NCBI RefSeq assembly: GCF_003425685.1
Contig: NZ_QJKM01000003.1
Location: forward strand, 124,001 to 188,000
Length of the DNA stretch: 64,000 nucleotides
DNA from: Rhizobium terrae
GTDB lineage: Bacteria > Pseudomonadota > Alphaproteobacteria > Rhizobiales > Rhizobiaceae
Reading direction: 5' to 3'
Positions 18,184 through 26,712 of this stretch are shown here, piece after piece; the stretch's first letter is position 1, and the number at the start of each line of letters is the position of its first letter. The notes beneath the pieces are model-generated. The model did no database searches. It was not told the DNA's origin and saw only the letters and a list, made by a program, of their open reading frames with translations. The position numbers and the translations under genes were made by a program.

Positions 18184-18444
18184 TCAATGTACGGCCTTGC
18201 CGCCTTCCTCCTCTTCGAAGGAGACCGCGACGGCGCCATCGGCTGACAGGCGTACCCGTCCGCTCTCGATTTCGGCGACGAGTTCGAGCGGGATGAAGTG
18301 GTGATGGCCTTCGTGGCTACCCTCGCCGCTATCCTTCCTGGTCAGCTTGATACGGCTCCCCTCGACGCGGTCGACGGTTCCGACATGGACGCCGTCCGCA
18401 CCGATCACCTCGGCATGTTCCTTGATTCTCGCAGCATCGATCAT
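18184..18444 (-). CDS. DUF2171 domain-containing protein
   Basis: An 86-residue protein of the DUF2171 (PRC-barrel-like) type: MIDAARIKEHAEVIGADGVHVG, then VDRVEGSRIKLTRKD and a HHHFIPLELVAEI segment before an acidic end. The ATG is chosen for its excellent AAGGAGATTTCCC leader; a longer frame adds nine residues. Function is unknown; relatives are frequent in stress-regulated sets of rhizobia. It is monocistronic. Confidence 0.85.
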   Translation of the reverse strand: MIDAARIKEHAEVIGADGVHVGTVDRVEGSRIKLTRKDSGEGSHEGHHHFIPLELVAEIESGRVRLSADGAVAVSFEEEEGGKAVH

Positions 18445-18728
18445 GGGAAATCTCCTTTCCTGCGTTTCCACAACGCATGAGGCCGCATATTGATGCAGTC
18501 CTTTGAAAAGAAGGCGTTCTCGAAACCTGCGATCGGTTTCGGCCCTTTCAGATACTACCTTACCGATATTTAAGTGGGCACCGATTGCGTTTCATGTCAT
18601 TGAAAAACCCTTGCAAATCGATCCGCCGACATGGTTCCGGCGGATTCGTGCCGCATGACGGCGAGAAAGCGCGCCGGCGCAACATCTTGGCGCCCGCGCA
18701 ACACAATCCGCCAGCAGAGGACCCGACC

Positions 18729-20015
18729 TTGAACGTGCAGAACACATCCGATCCGGCAGCGGGCAAAAGCGAGGCACCGGACCTCGCCGCGATCCTGGCG
18801 ACGTCGGGCGGACGGCGCGGGAAGAGCCGCTTCCTCTGGCCGGTGCTGGTCATCCTGCTCGCGGCCGGCGCCGCCGGCGCCTATTCCTATTTCGGCAGTG
18901 ACGGACCTCGCTTCGACTACACGACGCGGCCCGCCAAGCGCGGCGATCTTTCGGTCGTCGTCACCGCCACGGGCTCGGTCCAGCCGACCGACCAGGTGGA
19001 TATTTCGAGCGAGCTTTCCGGCACGGTGCGCAAGGTCAACGTGACCTATAACAGCGCCGTCAAGCAGGGAGACGTTCTGGCGGAACTGGATACCAACAAG
19101 CAGGAGGCCGACGTGCAGAGCGCCCGCGCGCAGCTCGCCTCGGCGCGCGCCAACGTCCTGAAGGCGGAAGCCGAAGCGGCATCGGCGAAAAACTCGCTTG
19201 ACCGGCTGACGGGTCTCGTCAGCAACCGCATCTCCAGCCAGCAGGAACTCGATGCGGCGAAATTCGCTTACGACTCGGCGCTCGCCACGAAGTCGGTGAA
19301 CGAGGCATCGGTCCTCTCCGCCCAGGCCAATCTGCGACTTGCCGAGGTCAACCTCTCGAAGCTCAAGGTCGTCTCGCCGATCGACGGCATCGTGCTCACC
19401 CGCGATGTCGATCCCGGCCAGACGGTCGCCTCCTCGCTCAACGCGCCGGTGCTCTTCACCATTGCCGGCGACCTGAAGCGGATGGAGCTGCAGGTCGCTG
19501 TCGATGAGGCGGATGTCGGCCAGGTCCAACAGGGGCAGATGGCGAAATTTTCAGTCGATGCCTATCCCGAACGCGATTTTCCCGCGACCATCCAGACGGT
19601 GCGCTTCGCCTCCGAGACCGTTTCCAACGTCGTCACCTACAAGGCGATCCTGACGGTCGACAATGCCGATCTGCTGCTGCGCCCTGGTATGACGGCAACC
19701 GCCGACATCACCGTACAAGCGGTGTCCGACGCGCTGCTCGTGCCGAATGCGGCGCTGCGTTATGCGCCGCCGGCCACGGCCCGCAACCGTGGCAGCTTTC
19801 TGACCCGGCTTTTTTCGCCGCCGCGTCCGCGGGGCAATCGCGGCGCGGACGAAGCCTCCGGCGCCGGCCGAGCCGTCTATGTGCTGCGCAACGGAGTGCC
19901 GCAGCGGGTGGGCGTCGAGACTGGGCCGACCGACGGTCAGTTCACCGTCATCCGGTCCGGCGAGGTCAAGGCTGGCGATCTGCTGGTTACGGACGCCGTG
20001 GCGCGCGCGAGCTGA
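18729..20015 (+). CDS. MacA-like periplasmic adaptor (HlyD/RND membrane-fusion type)
   Basis: Membrane-fusion subunit of a MacAB-type tripartite system, linking the inner-membrane ABC subunit to an outer-membrane channel. A cytoplasmic N-terminus precedes one membrane anchor (FLWPVLVILLAAGAAGAYSYF); then a lipoyl half (VTATGSVQPTDQVDISSELSG), an alpha-helical hairpin (about residues 110-185, Ala/Gln-rich) and the beta-barrel (VSPIDGIVLTRDVDPGQTV, then LRPGMTATADI). The start is uncertain: the TTG giving LNVQNTSDPAAG has AGAGGA before it; an ATG frame opens 144 bases upstream. It heads a three-gene unit with the ATPase and permease. Confidence 0.88.
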   Translation: MNVQNTSDPAAGKSEAPDLAAILATSGGRRGKSRFLWPVLVILLAAGAAGAYSYFGSDGPRFDYTTRPAKRGDLSVVVTATGSVQPTDQVDISSELSGTVRKVNVTYNSAVKQGDVLAELDTNKQEADVQSARAQLASARANVLKAEAEAASAKNSLDRLTGLVSNRISSQQELDAAKFAYDSALATKSVNEASVLSAQANLRLAEVNLSKLKVVSPIDGIVLTRDVDPGQTVASSLNAPVLFTIAGDLKRMELQVAVDEADVGQVQQGQMAKFSVDAYPERDFPATIQTVRFASETVSNVVTYKAILTVDNADLLLRPGMTATADITVQAVSDALLVPNAALRYAPPATARNRGSFLTRLFSPPRPRGNRGADEASGAGRAVYVLRNGVPQRVGVETGPTDGQFTVIRSGEVKAGDLLVTDAVARAS

Positions 20016-20024
20016 GGTGATGCC

Positions 20025-20741
20025 GTGACGCTGCCTCCCCTCATCGCATTCAGACAGGTCTCGAAATTCTACGGCCGCGGCGAAGCGACGATCCGGGCGC
20101 TCGACCGTGTCGACCTCTCCATCTCGGCGGGCGAATTCGTGTCGATCATGGGACCGTCAGGTTCCGGCAAATCGACGGCGATGAACATCATCGGCGGGCT
20201 CGACGTGCCCTCCTCCGGCGAATATCTGTTCCAGGGCATTCCGACGAGCGGCTTCGATCGCGCCCAACTGACGCTGCTGCGGCGGCACATGCTGGGCTTC
20301 GTCTTCCAGGGGTTCAATCTGCTTGCTCGGACATCCGCCGTCGAGAATGTCGAATTGCCCCTCGTCTATCGCGGCATGGACCATCGCGAGCGGCGCAAGC
20401 GTGCGCTCATCGCGCTCGAACAGGTGGGCCTCAAGGGACGCGAAGGGCATACGACCCAGGAATTGTCCGGCGGCCAGCAACAACGCGTGGCGATTGCCCG
20501 TGCGATCGTCACCGATCCGGCCGTGCTGCTCGCCGACGAGCCGACCGGCAATCTCGACACCAAGACCAGCATTGAGATCATGGAGCTGATCACCCGCCTC
20601 AACCGTGAGAACGGCATTACGGTCATCATGGTCACCCATGAGGAGGACATTGCCGCCTATGGCAGGCGCCTCTTGCGTTTCGTCGACGGGCGCCTCTCCG
20701 CCGACCAATCGCAGATCAGGGAGCCGGACCATGTTTCTTGA
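20025..20741 (+). CDS. MacB-type ABC transporter ATPase (separate subunit)
   Basis: A 238-residue ATPase of the LolD/MacB/FtsE group. Walker A GPSGSGKST, Q-loop VFQGFNLLARTSAVENVELP, signature LSGGQQQRVAIARA, Walker B VLLADEPTGNLD and the switch His in VTHEED are all present. The start is a GTG nine bases after the adaptor gene. In MacB the ATPase and permease are fused; here they are two genes overlapping by 11 bases. The partners suggest export of a peptide, lipid or macrolide-like compound; the cargo is unknown. Confidence 0.95.
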   Translation: MTLPPLIAFRQVSKFYGRGEATIRALDRVDLSISAGEFVSIMGPSGSGKSTAMNIIGGLDVPSSGEYLFQGIPTSGFDRAQLTLLRRHMLGFVFQGFNLLARTSAVENVELPLVYRGMDHRERRKRALIALEQVGLKGREGHTTQELSGGQQQRVAIARAIVTDPAVLLADEPTGNLDTKTSIEIMELITRLNRENGITVIMVTHEEDIAAYGRRLLRFVDGRLSADQSQIREPDHVS

Positions 20742-21936
20742 GACGGCGAAACTGGCCTGGCGGGCGATCCGCCGCAATATCCTGCGCTCCTTCCTCACCG
20801 TGCTCGGCGTCGTGATCGGCGTAGCGGCCGTCATCGCCATGGTGACGGTCGGCAACGGCACGACGGCGCGCGTACAGTCAGAGCTTTCGCGGCTCGGCAC
20901 CAACACGCTTTTCGTGCGGCCCGGACAGTTCGGGCCCGGCCGCGCCAGCACTGAGGCGAAGCGTTTCAACGATAAGGACATCCTGGCGATCCAGGAGCAG
21001 GTGCCGGGCCTGAGAGCCGTCGCGCCGATGAACCGCGGCACGGCGACCGTGATCGCTGGAGGCGCCAACCATTCATCGAGCGTCATCGGCACCACCAACG
21101 ACTATCTGGTCGCCCAGGACTGGGACCTGTCGCTCGGCCGCAACTTCCTGCCCAACGAGGATCGCGGCAGCCAGGCGGCCTGCATCATCGGTGAGACGGT
21201 GCGCAAGGAACTGTTCGGCTCGGCCAACCCTGTCGGCCAGAACATCCGCGTCAGCAATGTCGCCTGTCCGGTGGTCGGCGTATTGGCCGTCAAGGGTCAG
21301 TCGGGCCTCGGCGACGATCAGGACGACACGGTAATCATGCCTCTGAAACTGCACCAGCGGCGGATCGGCGGCACGACGACGATCGGCAGCATCATCCTTT
21401 CGGCGCAGGACGGGGTGGCGACATCCAAGGTACAGTCGGACGTGGAAGATCTGCTGCGCGAACGCCGCCGCATCGCGATCGGACGGGAAGACGATTTCTC
21501 CGTCAACGACATGTCGCAGATCGCCGCCGCCATGACCGGCACGACCGTGCTCCTGACCGGCCTGCTCGGCGCGGTGGCGGCCGTCAGCCTGCTCGTCGGC
21601 GGCATCGGCATCATGAACATCATGCTGGTATCGGTCACGGAGCGAACCCGCGAGATCGGCATCCGGCTGGCGATCGGTGCGCTGGAAAGACAGGTGCTGA
21701 CGCAATTCCTTGTCGAAGCGGTGATGCTGTCGATCTTCGGCGGCGTGACCGGCATCGTTACCGGCCTTTTGCTCGCCTTCGGCGTGGTGAATTTCCTCGG
21801 CGTGCCCTTCGTGGCGAGCCCGACGATCATCCTGCTCGCCTTCGCCTTTTCCGCGGCGATCGGCATGGTGTTCGGTTATTTCCCGGCCCGGCGGGCAGCG
21901 CAGCTCAATCCGATCGAGGCGCTACGACACGAGTAA
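20731..21936 (+). CDS. MacB-like ABC permease (FtsX superfamily)
   Basis: A 401-residue inner-membrane subunit of the type VII ABC (mechanotransmission) class. An N-terminal helix (about residues 20-42, SFLTVLGVVIGVAAVIAMVTVGNG) is followed by a periplasmic MacB core domain (about 45-270) and three C-terminal helices, including the highly conserved GGIGIMNIMLVSVTERTREI and IGMVFGYFPARRAAQLNP. The start overlaps the ATPase gene. No outer-membrane TolC gene is adjacent, so a shared channel is expected. Confidence 0.93.
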   Translation: MFLETAKLAWRAIRRNILRSFLTVLGVVIGVAAVIAMVTVGNGTTARVQSELSRLGTNTLFVRPGQFGPGRASTEAKRFNDKDILAIQEQVPGLRAVAPMNRGTATVIAGGANHSSSVIGTTNDYLVAQDWDLSLGRNFLPNEDRGSQAACIIGETVRKELFGSANPVGQNIRVSNVACPVVGVLAVKGQSGLGDDQDDTVIMPLKLHQRRIGGTTTIGSIILSAQDGVATSKVQSDVEDLLRERRRIAIGREDDFSVNDMSQIAAAMTGTTVLLTGLLGAVAAVSLLVGGIGIMNIMLVSVTERTREIGIRLAIGALERQVLTQFLVEAVMLSIFGGVTGIVTGLLLAFGVVNFLGVPFVASPTIILLAFAFSAAIGMVFGYFPARRAAQLNPIEALRHE

Positions 21937-21969
21937 CATCGGGGTGCCGAGGCTGGCACCACACTCGAA

Positions 21970-22057
21970 CGTCATGCTCGAGGGCCTGTCCCGAGCATCT
22001 GCATCGGCCTGATGTGTTGAAGGGGCCTAGATCCTCGGGACGAGCCCGAGGATGACG
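21970..22057. repeat. Intergenic mosaic repeat, copy A (RIME-like)
   Basis: Two palindromes separated by about 26 bases: CATGCTCGAGGGCCTGTCCC followed by GAGCATC, and GATCCTCGGGACGAGCCCGA followed by GGATGACG. The reverse complement lines up with copy B at 24264-24368 through CGTCAT, CCGAGGATCTA, GCAGATGCTCGG and GAGCATGACG. It fills the space between the MacB-like permease gene and the end of the suf operon. The architecture resembles known rhizobial intergenic mosaic elements; exact family not assigned. Confidence 0.7.
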
Positions 22058-22089
22058 AAAATGCGCGAAATGCCGACCACTGTGAGCGG

Positions 22090-22479
22090 TCAAACCCGCG
22101 CTTCCGCTTCGCGCTGTCTGGCCAGCGCTGCCAGATCCGCTGGCTTCAGTTCAACGGATTCCCCGCAGCCGCAGGCGGAGGTCTGGTTCGGGTTCACGAA
22201 GGTGAAGCCCGAGCGCATCTTGGTGACCTCGAAATCCATCTGGGTGCCGAGGAGATAGAGCACGGCAGACGGCTCGACCCAGACCCTTGCACCATCGCGC
22301 TCGATCAGGTCGTCCTTGGCATTCGGCTCGGTGACGAGATCGATCGTATATTCCATACCGGCGCAGCCGCCCTTTTTTATCCCGACACGGATGCCCTTGG
22401 CCTCCGGCCCGGAACTGGCGACGATCTGCTTGACGCGGATCGCGGCGGCATCGGTCATGGTCATCACTGCAAAGCCCAT
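22090..22479 (-). CDS. sufA: SufA: A-type iron-sulfur carrier
   Basis: A 129-residue HesB/IscA-fold protein that receives an Fe-S cluster from SufBCD and hands it to apo-proteins. The three cluster-binding cysteines are present: one in GGCAGMEY near residue 43 and two in the ACGCGES motif near residue 110. The ATG giving MGFAVMTMTDAAA follows AAGGAGA by nine bases; the longer frame is not coding. It is the last gene of the suf operon, about 75 bases after sufT. Confidence 0.93.
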   Translation of the reverse strand: MGFAVMTMTDAAAIRVKQIVASSGPEAKGIRVGIKKGGCAGMEYTIDLVTEPNAKDDLIERDGARVWVEPSAVLYLLGTQMDFEVTKMRSGFTFVNPNQTSACGCGESVELKPADLAALARQREAEARV

Positions 22480-22556
22480 GGGCACATTCTCCTTCCACAG
22501 CAGGGGTAAAGGCCCTGAGTTTCTAGAATCCAATGTAATACCGGCCACTTGACCGA

Positions 22557-22937
22557 TCAATACCAGCCGACGGCAACCTGAGCCTCTTCGGACATGCGCT
22601 CGGGGGTCCACGGCGGATCGAAGGTCATTTCCACTTCGACACCGGAAACACCTTCGATAGAGCCAACGGCATTCTCGACCCAGCCCGGCATCTCGCCGGC
22701 CACCGGGCAACCTGGCGCCGTCAGGGTCATGACGATCTTCACCATGCGGTCGTCTTCGATATCGATCTTGTAGATCAGGCCGAGTTCGAAAATGTCGGCC
22801 GGGATTTCCGGATCGTAGACCGTCTTCAGCGCTCCGATGATGTCGTCGCTCAAACGCGCCAGTTCATCGGCCGGGATGGCGGATTGGATGATCCCCTCCC
22901 GGGCGTCCCACTTCAGTTCCGTTTCGTCGACAGCCAT
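22557..22937 (-). CDS. sufT: SufT-type Fe-S assembly protein (DUF59/MIP18 family)
   Basis: A 126-residue DUF59 (MIP18) protein, a helper in maturation of Fe-S proteins; as I recall, the homologous Agrobacterium gene is called sufX. The family core is TVYDPEIPADIFELGLIYKI and LTAPGCPVAGEMP, with one conserved Cys, and ends in VEMTFDPPWTPERMSEEA. The ATG of MAVDETELKW is preferred over a TTG five codons upstream, which itself lies in the ribosome-site region (GGGGA). It sits 24 bases after sufS in the operon. Confidence 0.92.
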   Translation of the reverse strand: MAVDETELKWDAREGIIQSAIPADELARLSDDIIGALKTVYDPEIPADIFELGLIYKIDIEDDRMVKIVMTLTAPGCPVAGEMPGWVENAVGSIEGVSGVEVEMTFDPPWTPERMSEEAQVAVGWY

Positions 22938-22961
22938 GGCAAGCGTCCCCAAATAGCGAAT

Positions 22962-24206
22962 TCAGGCAAAGAAATTGCGCGCATATTCCAGCGCGTCAGC
23001 CAGCGCGTCCACTTCCGCGCGGGTATTGTACATGCCGAACGATGCCCGGCATGTGGAGGTGACGCCGAAGCGTTTCAAGAGCGGCATGGCGCAATGGGTG
23101 CCGGCACGCACCGCGACGCCCCTGCGGTCGATCACCATCGATACGTCATGGGCATGGATGCCGGCAAGCTCGAAAGAGAAGATGCCGCCCTTGCCGGGTG
23201 CATTGCCGATGATGCGCAGCGAGTTGACCGCCCGCAGGCGCTCCGCCGCATAGGCCGCCAGATCCGCCTCGTGGCGAGCGATCGCCGCGCGCCCGACCTT
23301 GTCCATGTAATCAAGGGCATAACCCAGCCCGATCGCCTGGACGATCGGCGGCGTGCCGGCCTCGAAACGGTGCGGCGGATCGTTGTAGGTGACGACGTCT
23401 TCCGTTACGTCGATAATCATCTCGCCGCCACCCTGGAACGGCCGCATCTCCTTCAGCCGATCCGCCTTGCCGTAGAGTACGCCGATACCCGACGGACCAT
23501 AGAGCTTGTGGCCGGTCATCACATACCAGTCGCAGTCGATATCGCGGACATCGACCGGCATGTGCACCGCGCCCTGGCTTCCGTCGATCAGCACCGGAAT
23601 GCCGCGCTCATGGGCGATGCGGCAGACTTCCTTGACCGGCACGATCGTGCCAAGCGCGTTCGACATATGGGTGATGGCGACGAGCCTGGTCTTTTCCGTC
23701 AGCGACTTTTCGAAGTCCTCGATATGGAAAGCGCCCTCGTCGTCGATCGGCACCCAGACGAGCCTGGCGCCCTGCCGTTCGCGAATGAAATGCCAGGGCA
23801 CGATATTGGAGTGATGCTCCATGATCGTCACGACGATCTCGTCGTCCGCGCCGATATTCGGCATGCCCCAGCCGTAGGCGACCGTGTTGATCGCCTCGGT
23901 CGAATTTTTGGTGAAGACGATCTCGTCGACCGAGCCGGCATTCAGGAACCGGCGCACCTTTTCGCGCGCCGCTTCATAAGCGTCCGTGGCCGCGTTCGAA
24001 AGATAGTGCAGGCCGCGGTGGACGTTCGCATATTCATTGGAATAAGCGTGGCTGATCGCGTCGATCACCACCTGCGGCTTCTGCGCGGAGGCGCCATTGT
24101 CCAGGTACACAAGCGGCTTGTTGCCATGCACCATGGTCGACAGGATCGGGAAATCCCGCCGGATGGCTTCGACGTCATAGGCGGTAACCGGTGTTGTCTG
24201 GTCCAT
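22962..24206 (-). CDS. sufS: Cysteine desulfurase SufS (group II)
   Basis: A 414-residue PLP enzyme that takes sulfur from cysteine for the SufBCD scaffold. The PLP lysine is in YVMTGHKLYGPSGIGVLYGK and the persulfide cysteine is in RAGTHCAMPLLKRFG, the compact group II (SufS) loop. The N-terminal IRRDFPIL...LVYLDNGASAQKP is typical. It is the second desulfurase gene of the operon; the other, group I-like, is the first gene. It is separated from sufD by about 190 bases holding repeat copy B. Confidence 0.96.
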   Translation of the reverse strand: MDQTTPVTAYDVEAIRRDFPILSTMVHGNKPLVYLDNGASAQKPQVVIDAISHAYSNEYANVHRGLHYLSNAATDAYEAAREKVRRFLNAGSVDEIVFTKNSTEAINTVAYGWGMPNIGADDEIVVTIMEHHSNIVPWHFIRERQGARLVWVPIDDEGAFHIEDFEKSLTEKTRLVAITHMSNALGTIVPVKEVCRIAHERGIPVLIDGSQGAVHMPVDVRDIDCDWYVMTGHKLYGPSGIGVLYGKADRLKEMRPFQGGGEMIIDVTEDVVTYNDPPHRFEAGTPPIVQAIGLGYALDYMDKVGRAAIARHEADLAAYAAERLRAVNSLRIIGNAPGKGGIFSFELAGIHAHDVSMVIDRRGVAVRAGTHCAMPLLKRFGVTSTCRASFGMYNTRAEVDALADALEYARNFFA

Positions 24207-24263
24207 TGCAGACCCTTTCGATTGTCGCCCGCGGACTATCGACGAGCGTCACCACTTGTTCCA

Positions 24264-24368
24264 CGTCATCTTCGGCCTTGTGCCGAGGATCTATTCACGT
24301 CGCAACGAAATCAACCGTGCGCAGATGCTCGGTACACCCTCGGGTTTAACCCGGGGGCGAGCATGACG
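24264..24368. repeat. Intergenic mosaic repeat, copy B (RIME-like), inside the suf operon
   Basis: CGTCATCTTCGGCC, a GTGCCGAGGATC arm, an A/C-rich middle, then GATGCTCGG and CGAGCATGACG around an inner CCCTCGGGTTTAACCCGGGG hairpin. It matches the reverse complement of copy A, so the two lie in opposite orientation about 2.2 kb apart. It lies between sufD and sufS and would be transcribed as a double hairpin within the operon mRNA. Confidence 0.7.
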
Positions 24369-24398
24369 GAGGAGAGGTTGCGCCTCTCGCCCGTAATC

Positions 24399-25673
24399 TC
24401 AGGCATGCTTTTCCAGCCAGGCGGAGATGACGCCTTCGAGCGCCTCGACCAGCTTCTCGTCTTCCAGCTCCTCGACGATCTCCGCCACGAAGGCGTTGAC
24501 CAGCATGGCGCGCGCCTTCTTTTCCGGAACGCCACGGGCCATCAGGTAGAAGAGATGGCTTTTTTCGATGTCGGCAACGGTAGCGCCGTGGCCACAAACC
24601 ACGTCGTCGGCAAAGATTTCGAGCTCCGGCTTGGCCGAGAATCCACCCTCATCGGACAGAAGCAACGTGTTGCACGACATCTTCGCATCGGTCTTCTGGG
24701 CGTCGGGAGCAACCCGGATCATGCCCTGGAAGACGCCGCTCGCCTTGTCGAACACGACGTTGCGGATAATTTCCGTCGAGTTGGTATGCGGCACGTTGTG
24801 GCCGAGCACCAGCGTCACGTCCGTATGGCTGTCGCCGCCGAGCAGGTTGACGCCGCGCAACGTCAGCTCGGCCCCCTCGCCTTCGACGGCGATCCTGAGC
24901 TCCTGGCGCACCAGCTTGCCGCCGGCATTAACGACGAAGAGCCGCAGCTTGGCGTCCTTGCCGAGATTGACACGGATCTGACCAAGATGGGTGTCGGCCG
25001 CGCCCTGACGCTGCAGGATGATCCAAGTGACGTCGGCACCGTCTTCCAGCGCGATGTCGCTGATCGAGGATACGAGCGCCGCGCCGTCCGCCACCGACTG
25101 GTGACGCTCGACGATCGTTGCCTTGGAAGCAGCCCCGAAGGATGCCGGGAAGCGGGTATGGACCTGTCCGGCTGCATGCAGCGCCTGCAGTTCGATTGGC
25201 TCTTCGATTTCGGCATTGGCCGGGATGGCAAGTGCGAAACCATCGCGCACAAAGGAACCGTTGATGCGGCCGATCACATCGTCCTTGTCGAGCGCCGTCA
25301 GGCCGGCCGCGGCCGAACCATCTGCCAGCTTTTCCTTAAAAGCTTCGATCTGCACGCCTTCAACGGTCGCCCTGGCATCTGCCGCGCCCTGCAGCACGGA
25401 CAGCACGCTCGAACCTTCGACCAGCGCCGCGACCGGATCGATCACCGATGCCGGCACCGCTTCCGGGACCATGCGAAGCAGGGTCTTGAGATCGGTATAG
25501 TGCCAGGCCTCGATACGACGGGTCGGCAGGCCGGCCTTCTTGAGGTCGTCCAGAAGCCGGTCGCGCGTGCCGATCACGGCGCCATTGCCCGGCAGTTCGC
25601 CGATCTGTGAGGCGAATGCCTCGACCAGAGCGGTTTCGGCGGCGGTCAGCCGCGTTGTCGTCTGCATGTTCAT
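24399..25673 (-). CDS. sufD: SufD: Fe-S cluster scaffold subunit
   Basis: A 424-residue beta-helix protein, partner of SufB in the SufBC2D scaffold. The N-terminal helical part is followed by the SUF core with VFQGMIRVAPDAQKTDAKMSC near residue 315 and the conserved His region DDVVCGHGATVADIEKSHLFYL near residue 360. The C-terminus carries the SufB/D-type helical end (ARAMLVNAFVAEIVEELED). It follows sufC by 21 bases. Confidence 0.95.
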   Translation of the reverse strand: MNMQTTTRLTAAETALVEAFASQIGELPGNGAVIGTRDRLLDDLKKAGLPTRRIEAWHYTDLKTLLRMVPEAVPASVIDPVAALVEGSSVLSVLQGAADARATVEGVQIEAFKEKLADGSAAAGLTALDKDDVIGRINGSFVRDGFALAIPANAEIEEPIELQALHAAGQVHTRFPASFGAASKATIVERHQSVADGAALVSSISDIALEDGADVTWIILQRQGAADTHLGQIRVNLGKDAKLRLFVVNAGGKLVRQELRIAVEGEGAELTLRGVNLLGGDSHTDVTLVLGHNVPHTNSTEIIRNVVFDKASGVFQGMIRVAPDAQKTDAKMSCNTLLLSDEGGFSAKPELEIFADDVVCGHGATVADIEKSHLFYLMARGVPEKKARAMLVNAFVAEIVEELEDEKLVEALEGVISAWLEKHA

Positions 25674-25694
25674 GACAGCATCCTTCCCCGCGCC

Positions 25695-26450
25695 TTAGGC
25701 CGCTTCCCCGATGATGTCCGCATAACCGTTCTCTTCCAGCTGAAGCGCCAGCGACTTGTCGCCGGAGCGGATGATCTGGCCCTTGTAGAGGACGTGAACG
25801 CTATCAGGCACGATGTATTCGAGCAGACGCTGGTAATGGGTGATGACGATGACGGCGCGATCCGGCGACTTCAACGCATTGACGCCGTCTGCAACGATCT
25901 TCAGTGCGTCGATGTCGAGGCCTGAGTCCGTCTCGTCAAGGATGCAGAGCTTCGGTTCGAGCAGCGCCATCTGCAGGATTTCGGCGCGCTTTTTTTCACC
26001 GCCGGAGAAACCGACGTTCAGCGGGCGGCGCAGCATGGCCTGATCGATCTTCAGCTTCTCGGCCGCTTCCTTGACGCGGCGGATGAAGTCCGGCGTTGTC
26101 AGCTCGGCCTCTCCGCGCGCCTTGCGCTGCTCGTTCATCGCGACCTTGAGGAATTGCATAGTGGCGACGCCTGGGATTTCCAACGGATACTGGAACGCGA
26201 GGAAAATGCCCTTGGAGGCACGCTCGGCCGGATCGAGTTCCAGGATGCTCTCGCCGTTATAGAGGATGTCACCCTCGGTGACCTCGTAGTCTTCGCGGCC
26301 GGAAAGGATGTAGGACAGCGTCGACTTGCCGGATCCGTTCGGGCCCATGATCGCGGCGATCTCGCCCGCCTTCACGGTGAGATTCAGGCCGCGGATGATT
26401 TCGGTGCCGTCTTCGGCGATACGGGCGTGCAGGTTCTTGATCTCAAGCAT
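25695..26450 (-). CDS. sufC: SufC: Fe-S assembly ATPase
   Basis: A 251-residue cytoplasmic ABC ATPase that drives conformational change in SufB-SufD. Walker A GPNGSGKST, signature FSGGEKKRAEILQMALLEP, Walker B LCILDETDSGLDIDALK and the switch His in VITHYQRLL are intact. The gene is separated from sufB by a small coiled-coil gene, unlike most suf operons, where sufB and sufC are adjacent. Confidence 0.97.
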   Translation of the reverse strand: MLEIKNLHARIAEDGTEIIRGLNLTVKAGEIAAIMGPNGSGKSTLSYILSGREDYEVTEGDILYNGESILELDPAERASKGIFLAFQYPLEIPGVATMQFLKVAMNEQRKARGEAELTTPDFIRRVKEAAEKLKIDQAMLRRPLNVGFSGGEKKRAEILQMALLEPKLCILDETDSGLDIDALKIVADGVNALKSPDRAVIVITHYQRLLEYIVPDSVHVLYKGQIIRSGDKSLALQLEENGYADIIGEAA

Positions 26451-26490
26451 GGTAAAATCTCTTATCTGTTTGCAAAGAACGGGCGGCGAA

Positions 26491-26712
26491 TTATTCGCTC
26501 AGCTCCATCCGTTTTTCGGGGCGGTCGAGGCGCACTTTGATGCTCGCAAGTTCGCCGTCATGAAGCACCTGAGAGCCAAGCAGCCCAGCCATGTGCTGGC
26601 GCATGACCAGCATTTCCGCTCGCACGCCGCCCATTTCTTCCTTCAACGAACTCATATCAGCGCGCATGACACGAAGATGTTCCAGAATGAGGTTTTCGAC
26701 CTTCTCGTTCAT
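26491..26712 (-). CDS. Small coiled-coil protein inserted between sufB and sufC
   Basis: A 73-residue, Met/Glu/Arg-rich helical protein ([19 protein letters not shown] ... IKVRLDRPEKRMELSE) with heptad-like leucine and methionine spacing. Its start overlaps the sufB stop by one base (TGATG), so it is translationally coupled, and sufC follows 40 bases later. It aligns without gaps over 66 residues with the small protein at 58585-58842 in the purine operon, most clearly at the C-terminal RLDR-E-R-EL-E. A proline in the last heptad should bend the helix. Function unknown; it may be a mobile-like or accessory small-protein family rather than a Suf component. Confidence 0.7.
   Translation of the reverse strand: MNEKVENLILEHLRVMRADMSSLKEEMGGVRAEMLVMRQHMAGLLGSQVLHDGELASIKVRLDRPEKRMELSE

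Noticed and set aside
22884-25610. A 908-codon open frame on the plus strand opposite sufS and sufD
   Set aside because: It is the antisense shadow of two well-supported genes; Arg/His/Asp-rich composition typical of high-GC antisense frames and no family match.
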